In this document: piece after piece, positions 44,445 to 52,236 of the stretch
How the letters are laid out: each line of letters opens with the position of its first letter
How positions within the stretch are numbered: position 1 is the first letter of the stretch
Assembly (NCBI GenBank): GCA_007126575.1
Contig: SLBA01000016.1
Coordinates: forward strand, 30,392 to 94,391
Direction: 5' to 3'
Source of the DNA: Gemmatimonadota bacterium
GTDB taxonomy: Bacteria; Gemmatimonadota; Gemmatimonadetes; Longimicrobiales; Gaopeijiaceae
DNA: 64,000 nt
Notes under the pieces: generated by a model
Database searches by the model: none
What the model saw: the letters and a program-made list of their open reading frames with translations, nothing else
Told to the model about the DNA's origin: nothing
Translations under genes and position numbers: made by a program

Positions 44445-44449
44445 CCCCC

Positions 44450-45007
44450 TCACCCGGGCAGGAAGGCGTGCGCGTACAGGATCGCCGCAACGCTCTTCCC
44501 ATCGACGATCCGGCCGGTCCGGACCCCCTCGAGCACCTGACTGAACGCCATGGGCACCACCTCGAGGTACTCGTCGGCATCGTGATCGGTCGCGCCCTCC
44601 TCGAGCTCCCACGCCGCGTACAGGTGGATCACCTCGTCGGTGAAGCCCGGCGTCGTGTAAATTCTACTCAGGAATTGTAACCGGCCGGCCCGGTACCCCG
44701 TCTCCTCCTCGAGCTCCCGATGCGCGCAGGCCTCCCACCCGTCGTCGGCATCGTCGATGATCCCGGCGGGAACCTCGTAGATGGTGCCTCCGGCGGCGTA
44801 TCGGTACTGGTGGATCAGGAGGACCCGGGGGTCCGGATCGGTGGGCGGGTCCAGAAAGGGCAGGACGGCGGCGGCCCCCCGGTGGCGAATGAATTCGAGT
44901 TCGCCCTCCTGTCCGTCGGGAAAGCGCACCCGATCCAGGCTGAGGCGGACGATCCGCCCCTCGTGGATCGGGGTCCGCTCGATCAGCCCGGGCTCGTCGT
45001 CGCTCAC
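44450..45007 (-). CDS. Nudix hydrolase, ADP-ribose pyrophosphatase-like
   Basis: 185 residues from a GTG start that overlaps the M16 stop by four bases. The Nudix box is GIIDDADDGWEACAHRELEEETGY; the first conserved Glu of the box is Asp, while the REL-EEETG core that binds metal is intact. EVPAGIID before it and GFTDEVIHLYAA after it are typical of ADP-ribose pyrophosphatases (NudF type), where the latter region carries the catalytic loop. It hydrolyses ADP-ribose or a related sugar nucleotide. It is last in the apgM - TPR - M16 - M16 run. Confidence 0.85.
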   Translation of the reverse strand: MSDDEPGLIERTPIHEGRIVRLSLDRVRFPDGQEGELEFIRHRGAAAVLPFLDPPTDPDPRVLLIHQYRYAAGGTIYEVPAGIIDDADDGWEACAHRELEEETGYRAGRLQFLSRIYTTPGFTDEVIHLYAAWELEEGATDHDADEYLEVVPMAFSQVLEGVRTGRIVDGKSVAAILYAHAFLPG

Positions 45008-46362
45008 TCGACCACCTCGACCGGCCCCAGTCCCAGCGCTTCGAGCCCCGGGGTCACGGCCTCGGCATCGGTGCACAGGACGATGGGGGCGCGCGCGGGA
45101 TCCAGGTGGCGCCGGACCGCCGCGGCCGCGTCGTCGCGGGTGATGCCGCGAACCCGCTCCCGGTAGCGGCTGTGTTCGTCGGACGGGAGTCCGTAGATCA
45201 GCAGCTCGGCGGTGCGGGCCGCGAGCTGGGCGCCCGTCTCCATCCGGAGCGGGAATACCCCCGCCAGGTAATCGCGCGCCCGGGCGGTCTCGGCTTCGGT
45301 CGGGCCCTCGACGACGAAGCGCTCGAGCTCGACCATCGCGGCCTCGACGGCCGCCGCCGTCACCTCGGTCTGTACGGCGGTCGACACCGTGAAGATCCCC
45401 CCGGGCCGACGACTCACGAAGCGGGAGTGCACCCCGTAGGTGAAGCCGAGCTCTTCGCGGAGCCGGAGGTTGAGCCGGCTCGTGAACGCGCCTCCGAGCA
45501 CCGAATTCGCCACGACCAGGGCCAGGTGGTCGTCGTGCGCCCGCGGGGGCGCCGGGTAGAGGACGCGGAGTTCGGTCTGAACCGCCCCCGGACGGTGGGC
45601 CACCACGATGGGCCGGGGGGCGGGCGGCGAGACCGGGGGCAGCTCGGGCGCGGCGGGCGCGGTGCCCTCCCAGCCCTCGAACTCCCGGGAGACGGCCGCG
45701 GCGGCATCGTCGGGATCCAGATCTCCGACCAGGACCAGGCCGGCGCTCCCCGGCCGGTACCGGGCCTCGACCCATCCCCGGGCGGTCTCGGCACTCAGCG
45801 TCGGGATCGAATCCAGCAGGCCCCCGAGCGGACGGGCGTAGGGATGATCCTCGGAGAAGAGGACCCGGTCGGCCGCGTCGTCGGCCCGATCCCCCGGATC
45901 ACTCGCGCGCTGGGCGATGGCCGCCTCGCGCTGGCGGCGGACCCGGGCGACCTCGTCGTCGGGGAAGGCCGGCTCCCGGATCACCTCGGAGAGCACCGAG
46001 AGGGTGTCGGGAAGCCGCTCCGCGGTGCAGGTGAAGACCACCGTCGTGGCGTCCCACCCGGCCGAAACCCGCAGGTTGGTCCCGAGCTGCTCGAGCGCCT
46101 CGGACAGGTCGGCCCCACTACGTCGCTCCGTCCCCCCGAGCAGGCAGTCGCCGGTGAACACGGCGAGTCCCGCGCGGTCGCGGGGCACCCCGGTCTCGCC
46201 GGCGCTCAGCACCATGCAGCCGCTCACCAGCGGTACGCTGCCCTTGCGCAGGATCCGGACCTCGAGACCCGAATCCAGGCGGGATTCGTCGGGGACCGGA
46301 AGCTCGAAAGGCTGCAGGGGCGCCGGAGTGGGGGGGATGGAGCGATCGACGGCGGAGCTCAT
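45004..46362 (-). CDS. M16-family peptidase homologue, non-catalytic subunit
   Basis: 452 residues with the M16 fold but without the HxxEH zinc motif: the corresponding area reads DRAGLAVFTGDCLLGG. Later M16 features are present: VLVGDLDP, ELRVLYPAPPRAHDDHLALVVANSVLGGAFTSRLNLRLREELGFTYGVHSRF (the substrate-binding R/Y region). Such partners pair with an active M16 subunit, as in mitochondrial processing peptidase. The active partner is encoded immediately upstream with a four-base ATGA overlap. No signal peptide is evident on either. Confidence 0.88.
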   Translation of the reverse strand: MSSAVDRSIPPTPAPLQPFELPVPDESRLDSGLEVRILRKGSVPLVSGCMVLSAGETGVPRDRAGLAVFTGDCLLGGTERRSGADLSEALEQLGTNLRVSAGWDATTVVFTCTAERLPDTLSVLSEVIREPAFPDDEVARVRRQREAAIAQRASDPGDRADDAADRVLFSEDHPYARPLGGLLDSIPTLSAETARGWVEARYRPGSAGLVLVGDLDPDDAAAAVSREFEGWEGTAPAAPELPPVSPPAPRPIVVAHRPGAVQTELRVLYPAPPRAHDDHLALVVANSVLGGAFTSRLNLRLREELGFTYGVHSRFVSRRPGGIFTVSTAVQTEVTAAAVEAAMVELERFVVEGPTEAETARARDYLAGVFPLRMETGAQLAARTAELLIYGLPSDEHSRYRERVRGITRDDAAAAVRRHLDPARAPIVLCTDAEAVTPGLEALGLGPVEVVE

Positions 46363-47630
46363 TGGTCCTCCTCGGGGAGATAGGTCAGGATGGCCCGGTT
46401 GTCGGCTCCCAGGTGCGACTCGGCGAAGGCCCGCACCCGTTCGGGGGTCACGGCCCGGAGTCGATCCACCTCGCTGTTCAGCCGCTCGGCGTCGCCGAAG
46501 TAGAGCTGGTGCATCGAGAGCAGGTCGGCCCGGGAGCCCAGCCGCTCCACCTGGCGTAGGAGCTGGGTCTCGGCAAGGGCCACGGCGCGCTCCAGCTCGG
46601 CCTCGGTCACCTCGGAGAGCGCCTCGAGCTCGCGGACCAGGGCACTTTCGAGCTCCTCGGGGTCCGCCCCGCGGTACCCGGTGATCCACGAGAGCATGAA
46701 GGTCCGGCCATGCAGGAGGGGGAAGGCGAAGGAGACGACGTCGCGCGCGATGCCCTCTTCGCGGACCAGCCTCCGGTACAGGCGCGAGGCCCGGCCGTCG
46801 GCCAGGATCGAGGTCGCCAGATCCGCGGTGTAGAATTCGGGATCGGTGAAGGGCGGGACCCTCGCCCCGAGATAGACCCGGGGGAGAGGGACGTCGGCGT
46901 GCACCCGGGACCGCACCGTCTCTCCGATCACCGCCCCGGGGTCCTCGATCCCGGGCACCGGGGGGACCGGGTCCCCGCCGGGCAGCCCACCGAACCAGCG
47001 CTCGACGAGTTCGACCGCCCGCTTCGGATCCACATCACCCGCCAGGGTCAGGACCGCGTTGTTCGGACGATAGTAGGTCCGGAAGAATTCCTGCACGTCG
47101 GTCAGGGTGGCCGCCTCGATGTCCTCCATCGACCCGATCACCGTGTGGTGGTAGGGATGCTCGGGGGGGAAGACCATGGCCTGCATGCGCTCGTCCCAGT
47201 CCCCGTAGGGCTGGTTGTCGTAGCGCTGGCGCCGCTCGTTCATGACCACGTCCCGCTGGTTGTCCAGCTTCTCCTGGTCGATCGCATCGATCAGAAAGCC
47301 CATCCGGTCGGACTCCAGCCAGAGCGCGAGCTCCAGGTGGTGGGCGGGGAGGGTCTCGAAGTAGTTGGTCCGGTCGAACCAGGTGGTCGCGTTCACCGAA
47401 CCCCCGGCACGCTCCACCCGTTCGAAGTGCTCGTTCTTGGGGATGTGGGCCGAGCCCTGGAACATCATGTGCTCGAAGAGGTGCGCGAAGCCGGTCCGGC
47501 CCGCGCGCTCGTGCTTCGAGCCGACCCCGTACCAGAGATTGACGGCGACGACGGGGACCGATCGGTCCGGGGCGACCACCAGCGTCAACCCGTTCGGAAG
47601 GACGACCTGCTCGGTTGAAATAGACAGCAC
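46359..47630 (-). CDS. M16-family zinc peptidase, catalytic subunit
   Basis: 423 residues from a GTG start. The inverted zinc motif HLFEHMMFQGS supplies His50, Glu53 and His54; the distal Glu is in RDVVMNERRQRYDN. GGSVNATTWFDRTNYFETLP is also typical. It lacks the R/Y pair region's full consensus, which is supplied by the partner subunit. The two together resemble the bacterial heterodimeric M16B proteases. With no signal peptide they are likely cytoplasmic, or exported by an unseen route. The TPR gene lies 75 bp upstream. Confidence 0.92.
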   Translation of the reverse strand: MLSISTEQVVLPNGLTLVVAPDRSVPVVAVNLWYGVGSKHERAGRTGFAHLFEHMMFQGSAHIPKNEHFERVERAGGSVNATTWFDRTNYFETLPAHHLELALWLESDRMGFLIDAIDQEKLDNQRDVVMNERRQRYDNQPYGDWDERMQAMVFPPEHPYHHTVIGSMEDIEAATLTDVQEFFRTYYRPNNAVLTLAGDVDPKRAVELVERWFGGLPGGDPVPPVPGIEDPGAVIGETVRSRVHADVPLPRVYLGARVPPFTDPEFYTADLATSILADGRASRLYRRLVREEGIARDVVSFAFPLLHGRTFMLSWITGYRGADPEELESALVRELEALSEVTEAELERAVALAETQLLRQVERLGSRADLLSMHQLYFGDAERLNSEVDRLRAVTPERVRAFAESHLGADNRAILTYLPEEDQ

Positions 47631-47705
47631 GCGGAAGATCCCTGGGTGTGAGAGGAGGAGGGGGAGACGACCCCTCGACCCCGCCGTAGTTCCTCGGGCC
47701 GCCCT

Positions 47706-48599
47706 CTACGGGCGCTCCATCACCCGCTCCCTGAGCGACGAGGGGGCGAGCGACTCGCGCAGGAAGATGCGGGCGGCCTCGGATCCCGCCTCGATTCGCT
47801 CCTCGACCTCGAGGACGAGCCGGGCGTCGACCCCCTCGGCGCGCAGTCGGCCGCGCTCGAGCATCTCCAGGGCCCGGTCCTCGCGTCCGGTCGCGGCATG
47901 AGAGAGCGCGGCCAGGAGCTGGGCATCCAGATCATCGGGGCGCAGCCGGGCCCCTTCGTCCAGCGGAGGCACCGCGTCCTCGAGATCGTCGGTCTCGATC
48001 CGGGCCAGCCCCAGCAGGACCAGGCTCCATCCGTCCTCGGGCTCCAGCTCGACCGCGCGACCGAAGGCGGCGGCCGCCTCCTCCATCCGCTCGAGGAGCA
48101 CGAAGGCGACCCCCCTCTCGGTCTCGACGACCGAGTCCTCGGGGGTCAGGAGGGCGGCGGCATCGAGCTCCGCGAGCCCCTCTTCGAGCATCCCCTCGCG
48201 GCACAGGTAGGCGCCGTACATCCAGCGGGCCTGCGCGAAGTCGGGACCGAGCAGCGCGGCGGTGCGCAGGGCGGCCTCGGCCGCCGGGTCGTCGAAGGCC
48301 GCCAGGGCGTTTCCGGCGGTGGCCAGGAGCACCGGGTCGGCCGGCTCCTGGTCCAGGCTCCGCCGGAAACGTTCGTACGCCACCCCATCCATCCCCAGCT
48401 CCCGCTCCGCCATCCCGAGCCAGCAGAGGATGTAGGGGTCGTCGGGGTGCACCTCGAGGGCGCCCCGAAGGGTCTCGGCGACCTCTTCCCACTCCTCCTG
48501 CTCGGCGATTCCGAGCGCACGCTCGAGGAGCTCGGCGACCTCGGGAGACGGGGCCGTAAGCCCCCGGGTGGCGTCGGCATCGATCGGCTCTTCGCTCAT
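47706..48599 (-). CDS. Tetratricopeptide repeat protein
   Basis: 297-residue soluble, very acidic protein. TPR-like helical pairs run through about residues 18-270, for example EEVAETLRGALEVHPDDPYILCWLGMAERELG and EEAAAAFGRAVELEPEDGWSLVLLGLARIE. There is no signal peptide or catalytic motif. It is expected to be a scaffold. It lies between apgM (61 bp upstream) and the M16 pair (75 bp downstream), so it may be co-transcribed with them; a specific partner cannot be named. Confidence 0.8.
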   Translation of the reverse strand: MSEEPIDADATRGLTAPSPEVAELLERALGIAEQEEWEEVAETLRGALEVHPDDPYILCWLGMAERELGMDGVAYERFRRSLDQEPADPVLLATAGNALAAFDDPAAEAALRTAALLGPDFAQARWMYGAYLCREGMLEEGLAELDAAALLTPEDSVVETERGVAFVLLERMEEAAAAFGRAVELEPEDGWSLVLLGLARIETDDLEDAVPPLDEGARLRPDDLDAQLLAALSHAATGREDRALEMLERGRLRAEGVDARLVLEVEERIEAGSEAARIFLRESLAPSSLRERVMERP

Positions 48600-48660
48600 G
48601 CGTACTCTCTTGATTCTGGAGTTCTGGAACTGAATGCGCCCACGACCGGCACGAGCCGAC

Positions 48661-49896
48661 TCAGGCGCCGAACTTCTTGAGACGCCCGGCGTGGGCCAGG
48701 GCGAGACTCATGATGTGGCGGCCCTCGATCGTCCCCAGGTCTCCGGTCCGACAGGCCCCTTCGCCGAACGCCTCTGCGGTCGGACGGGCCCAGCGCGAAT
48801 GGATCAGGAGCGGCACGGCATGCCAGCTGTGAATCCCCATCGTGGCCGGGGTCGAGTGATCGCCGGTGACGACGAGGACATCGGGCTCCAGATCGCGGAG
48901 TCGGGGAATCCACGCGTCGGCCGCTTCCAGCGCCTCGACCTTCCCCGCGAAGTCCCCATCCTCTCCCCGCGCGTCGGGAGCCTTGTAGTGCAGGAAGTGG
49001 AAGTCGTACTCGCTGAAGTGGCGCTCGACCAGGCCGACCGCCTCCTCGTCGGTCGACGGGGTGCCGGTGACCTCCATTCCCACCAGCCGTGCGACCCCGC
49101 GGTACATCGGGTACCGGGCGTGAACCGCGCCCCGAAGCCCGAACCGGTCCTCGAAGGAGGGGAATCCCTCGTAGCGGGCGAACCCTCGGGCCAGGAGACC
49201 GTTCATGACCGGCTCGTCCTTCAGGATCTTTCGCGCCTCGTCCAGGAAGTCCCTCAGGACCCGCACCGTGTTCTCGGAGGCCGGATCGGGATCGGGCCGG
49301 AAGGCCCGGGGCGTCAGCGGCGGCACCCCCACCTCCTGCGGGTCGGTGTCGCGAAGCTTCTCGCCCAGCCGCCCCCCACGGAAGATCAGGACGACCCGGT
49401 GCTCCTTCTCGTGCTCGAGGAAGAATTCGATGCGCTCGTTCTTCAGCCGCACGCCCTCGCGAAGCCGCCGAACCACCTGGAGCGCTTCCTCGTCGGAGGG
49501 TCGTCCGGCTCTGCGATCGACGACCCGGCCCTCGGCATCGATCGTCGCGAGGTTGAGCCGGAGCGCCAGGTCCCCGGCGCGCAGCTCGAAGCCGACCCCC
49601 AGCGCACTCAGGGCACCCCGCCCCACCTGGTGGACCAGCGGATCGTAGCCGAACAGCGACAGGTGACCCGGCCCGCTTCCGGGGGTGACCCCGGGCGCCA
49701 CCGGGTGATGCATCCCCAGCGAGGACCCCGCGGCCAGCCGATCCAGATTCGGAGTCCGTGCCGCCTCGAGCTCGGTCTGACCGTGGTCGCTCCCGGGGAG
49801 TCCACCGACCCCGTCGAGCACGAGGAGGAGGATGCGGCCGCCTGCATCGCGTTGGACGAGGGAGTCGGGAAAGGTCGGCAGTGTCATCGGCGCCAT
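48661..49896 (-). CDS. apgM: Cofactor-independent phosphoglycerate mutase, archaeal (ApgM) type
   Basis: Interconverts 3- and 2-phosphoglycerate. The 411 residues belong to the alkaline phosphatase superfamily: LLLVLDGVGG (metal Asp), the phospho-acceptor Ser in TPGSGPGHLSLFGYDP, HYKAPDARGEDGDFAGKVEALE and VVTGDHSTPATMGIHSWHAVPLLI (metal Asp/His). The size and segment order fit the archaeal-type family rather than GpmI. A second ATG three codons in is possible. A promoter candidate lies about 25 bp ahead. Placement beside TPR and M16 genes has no obvious metabolic reason. Confidence 0.9.
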   Translation of the reverse strand: MAPMTLPTFPDSLVQRDAGGRILLLVLDGVGGLPGSDHGQTELEAARTPNLDRLAAGSSLGMHHPVAPGVTPGSGPGHLSLFGYDPLVHQVGRGALSALGVGFELRAGDLALRLNLATIDAEGRVVDRRAGRPSDEEALQVVRRLREGVRLKNERIEFFLEHEKEHRVVLIFRGGRLGEKLRDTDPQEVGVPPLTPRAFRPDPDPASENTVRVLRDFLDEARKILKDEPVMNGLLARGFARYEGFPSFEDRFGLRGAVHARYPMYRGVARLVGMEVTGTPSTDEEAVGLVERHFSEYDFHFLHYKAPDARGEDGDFAGKVEALEAADAWIPRLRDLEPDVLVVTGDHSTPATMGIHSWHAVPLLIHSRWARPTAEAFGEGACRTGDLGTIEGRHIMSLALAHAGRLKKFGA

Positions 49897-49920
49897 GGGC
49901 TGGGGGTTCGCTGGGACCGC

Positions 49921-49950
49921 AATATATCCCGGAGAGGGGTCCGGGGTGAA
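49921..49950 (-). promoter_or_regulatory. Putative promoter for apgM
   Basis: Minus-strand TTCACC (49945-49950), an 18-bp spacer and TATATT (49921-49926) followed by GCGG. The TATATTGCG string is identical to that ahead of yebC. Predicted start is near 49914, giving a leader of about 18 nt. It lies back-to-back with the aminotransferase promoter candidate in a 117-bp divergent gap. Confidence 0.42.
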
Positions 49951-49952
49951 CC

Positions 49953-49981
49953 TTGCTGGAGGGAGCGAACACCCCTACCAT
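49953..49981 (+). promoter_or_regulatory. Putative promoter for the aminotransferase-MscS-AAA+ operon
   Basis: TTGCTG (49953-49958), a 17-bp spacer and TACCAT (49976-49981). The -10 context CACCCCTACCATC nearly repeats that of the Oar-like receptor gene. Predicted start near 49988, about 26 nt before the ATG. Confidence 0.42.
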
Positions 49982-50013
49982 CGCCCGGGTCCACCCTTCA
50001 ACGCCGAGGCACC

Positions 50014-51210
50014 ATGACATCGCCCCTCCCCCGCCCCTTCCTTCCCTTCGAGATGGAGCGCTGGCAGTCGACGTGGGAGCACCGCGTCGAAATCAACCTC
50101 TCCGAGAGCGGCGTCCACCCCCTCTCGACCCGGGAGTTGCTCGAGATCGGGAGGTCCACCGCCGGCGACGAGGTCGAGGCCCTCTCCCGGTCGCTCCTCG
50201 ACCTTCGCCACGAATACGGGCAGTCCAACGGCTCCGACCGGCTGCGCGCCAGGATCGCCGCCCTCTATCCGGGCGCGGACCCGGCGGGGGTCGTCGTGAC
50301 CCAGGGGGGCGCCGAAGCGAACCTCGTCAGCCTCTGGCGGCTGCTGGAGCAGGCCGGGGACTGGGCCGCCCTCCTTCCGACCTACATGCAGGTCCCCGGC
50401 CTGGTCCGGAACCTGGGCGGCACCCTCCACCCGGTCCGCCTTCGCGAGAGCGCCGGCTGGCAGCCCGATCCCGACGAGGTCGAGGCGACCTTCCGGGCCG
50501 GCGCCCGGGTCCTCCTGGTCACCAACCCGAACAACCCGACCGGAGCCGTGATCGAGGCCGAGCGGATGGAGGCGATCGTGGCCTCGGCGGCGCGGCACGG
50601 CAGCTGGATCGTCGCCGACGAGGTCTACTCGGGCGCCGAGCTCGACGGGGACCCGACCCCCACGGTCTTCGGGCAGTACCCGCGGGTGATCTGCACGCAC
50701 TCGCTCTCGAAGGCCTACGGGCTCCCGGGCCTCCGGCTCGGGTGGGCGATCTCGAGTCCGGAGATGGCGGCCGACCTCTGGGCGCGGACCGACTACACCT
50801 CGATCGCCCCCGCCACCCTCTCCGACGCCCTGGCGACCCTCGCCCTGGAGCCCTCGATCCGCTCAGGGGTCCTGAAGCGGACGCGATCGATCCTGAACGC
50901 CAACCGCGCCCTCTTCGGGGAGTGGGTCGACTCTCTCGAGGGACGCGCCCGCTTCCACCCCCCCGAGGCCGGCGCCATCGCGCTCGTCAACTACCGGGCG
51001 CAGGTCCCCAGCATGGAGATCGCGGAGCGCCTCCGGGCCGACTTCGGCGTCCTGGTCGTCGCTGGGTCTCACTTCGGACTCGAGGGCACACTCCGGCTCG
51101 GGTTCGGTAATCCCGCCGAGGAGCTGCAGGAAGGCCTGGACCGCATCGGAACCCTTCTGCGCTCCTACGATTCGGGCACCTCGACCCCCCCGCACGGAGC
51201 TCCCTCATGA
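50014..51210 (+). CDS. PLP-dependent aminotransferase, class I/II
   Basis: 398 residues of the fold-type I family. Lys233 in THSLSKAYGLPGLRLGW binds PLP; TNPNNPTGAVI, DEVYSGAEL and the late Arg in LRLGFG are standard. The N-terminal segment INLSESGVHPLSTRELLE resembles the branch that includes valine-pyruvate-like aminotransferases and capreomycidine synthase-like enzymes. The substrate cannot be assigned. It is the first gene of a plus-strand operon, overlapping mscS by four bases (ATGA), which ties a metabolic enzyme to a mechanosensitive channel. Confidence 0.88.
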   Translation: MTSPLPRPFLPFEMERWQSTWEHRVEINLSESGVHPLSTRELLEIGRSTAGDEVEALSRSLLDLRHEYGQSNGSDRLRARIAALYPGADPAGVVVTQGGAEANLVSLWRLLEQAGDWAALLPTYMQVPGLVRNLGGTLHPVRLRESAGWQPDPDEVEATFRAGARVLLVTNPNNPTGAVIEAERMEAIVASAARHGSWIVADEVYSGAELDGDPTPTVFGQYPRVICTHSLSKAYGLPGLRLGWAISSPEMAADLWARTDYTSIAPATLSDALATLALEPSIRSGVLKRTRSILNANRALFGEWVDSLEGRARFHPPEAGAIALVNYRAQVPSMEIAERLRADFGVLVVAGSHFGLEGTLRLGFGNPAEELQEGLDRIGTLLRSYDSGTSTPPHGAPS

Positions 51211-52235
51211 CCCCCCAGACCCCCCCCGACCCCGAGACCGCGCTCGACTCCATCCAGGAGGTCCTCGAAGCCGCAGTCGACAGCGACGACACCGCACGCG
51301 ACCTCTCGGCCCAGGCGTCCGAGGGGCTGAGAGGGCTGCTGGAGGGGCTGGGGGGGGGGGAGATCGCAGGGCTGCTCCACGAGTTCCTGACCTTCGAGAT
51401 CTTCACCCTCGGAGAGACGCCGGTCACCCCCATGCTGATCGCCCTGGTCGGCTTCATGGTGATCCTGACCTGGTGGATCTCGGGCGTCCTGCAGCGGTGG
51501 GTCGAGCGGGTCTTCAAGTCGCGGGGCGTGACGGACATGGGGACCACCGCGGTCGTCAAGCGGCTCCTGCACTACGCGATCATGGCGGTCGGGCTCGGGA
51601 TCGCACTCGACACTCTGGGGGTCAGCCTGGGCGCGCTCTTCGCGGCCGGAGCGATCTTCGCGGTGGGGATCGGGTTCGCGATGCAGAACATCGCGCAGAA
51701 CTTCGTCTCGGGGCTCATCCTCCTGGTCGAGCGCGCAATCAAGCCGGGCGACGTGGTCGAGGTCGAGGGACGGGTCGTCCGGATTCTGAAGATGGGCATC
51801 CGGACCACCATCGCCCGAACTCGGGATGACGAGGAGATCATCATCCCCAACGCCTCGCTGGTGCAGTCGGCCGTCAAGAACTTCACCCTCGACGATCCCC
51901 TCTACCGGGTCCGCGTCGACGTGGGAGTGGCCTACGAATCCGACATGCGGGCGGTGCGCAAGGCCCTCATCGACGCCACCGAGGGGCTGGACTGGCGGGT
52001 CACGGACCGGGCCCCGGTGATCATCCTGAGCGACTTCGGGGCCTCGTCGGTCGACTGGCAGGTCTCGCTTTGGACCAACAACGCGTGGATCTCGCCCCGA
52101 CAGGCCTCGGAGCTCCGCGAGGCGGTCTGGTGGGCGCTCAAGGAGAACGACATCACCATCGCCTTCCCGCAGCTCGACGTTCACTTCGACCCTCCGGTGC
52201 AGGAGGGATTCTCGCACCTCAAGGCGGCCGGCTGA
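51207..52235 (+). CDS. MscS-family mechanosensitive channel
   Basis: 342 residues. After an acidic N-terminal segment come three hydrophobic helices (about 70-92, 112-130 and 138-160). The pore-lining helix is rich in Gly and Ala (GALFAAGAIFAVGIGFAMQNIAQNFVSG), matching MscS TM3. The beta domain follows (IKPGDVVEVEGRVVRILKMGIRTTIARTRDDEEIIIPNASL), then an alpha/beta vestibule domain. It releases small solutes on osmotic downshock. Codons 48-52 contain an 11-G run, so slippage could shift the frame early in the gene. It is coupled to the aminotransferase and is 1 bp from the AAA+ gene. Confidence 0.93.
   Translation: MTPQTPPDPETALDSIQEVLEAAVDSDDTARDLSAQASEGLRGLLEGLGGGEIAGLLHEFLTFEIFTLGETPVTPMLIALVGFMVILTWWISGVLQRWVERVFKSRGVTDMGTTAVVKRLLHYAIMAVGLGIALDTLGVSLGALFAAGAIFAVGIGFAMQNIAQNFVSGLILLVERAIKPGDVVEVEGRVVRILKMGIRTTIARTRDDEEIIIPNASLVQSAVKNFTLDDPLYRVRVDVGVAYESDMRAVRKALIDATEGLDWRVTDRAPVIILSDFGASSVDWQVSLWTNNAWISPRQASELREAVWWALKENDITIAFPQLDVHFDPPVQEGFSHLKAAG
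51350..51360 (+). repeat. 11-G homopolymer inside the MscS gene
   Basis: Eleven consecutive G residues, reading Leu-Gly-Gly-Gly-Glu in frame. This is the longest homopolymer I noticed in the window. Gain or loss of one G would truncate the channel after about 50 residues. It could be a phase-variation site or an assembly error point. Confidence 0.9.
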
Positions 52236-52236
52236 G

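Noticed and set aside
48634..50013. Plus-strand extension upstream of the aminotransferase
   Set aside because: The frame is open for 460 more codons but runs antisense over apgM; the ATG at 50014 begins family-like sequence and follows a promoter candidate.
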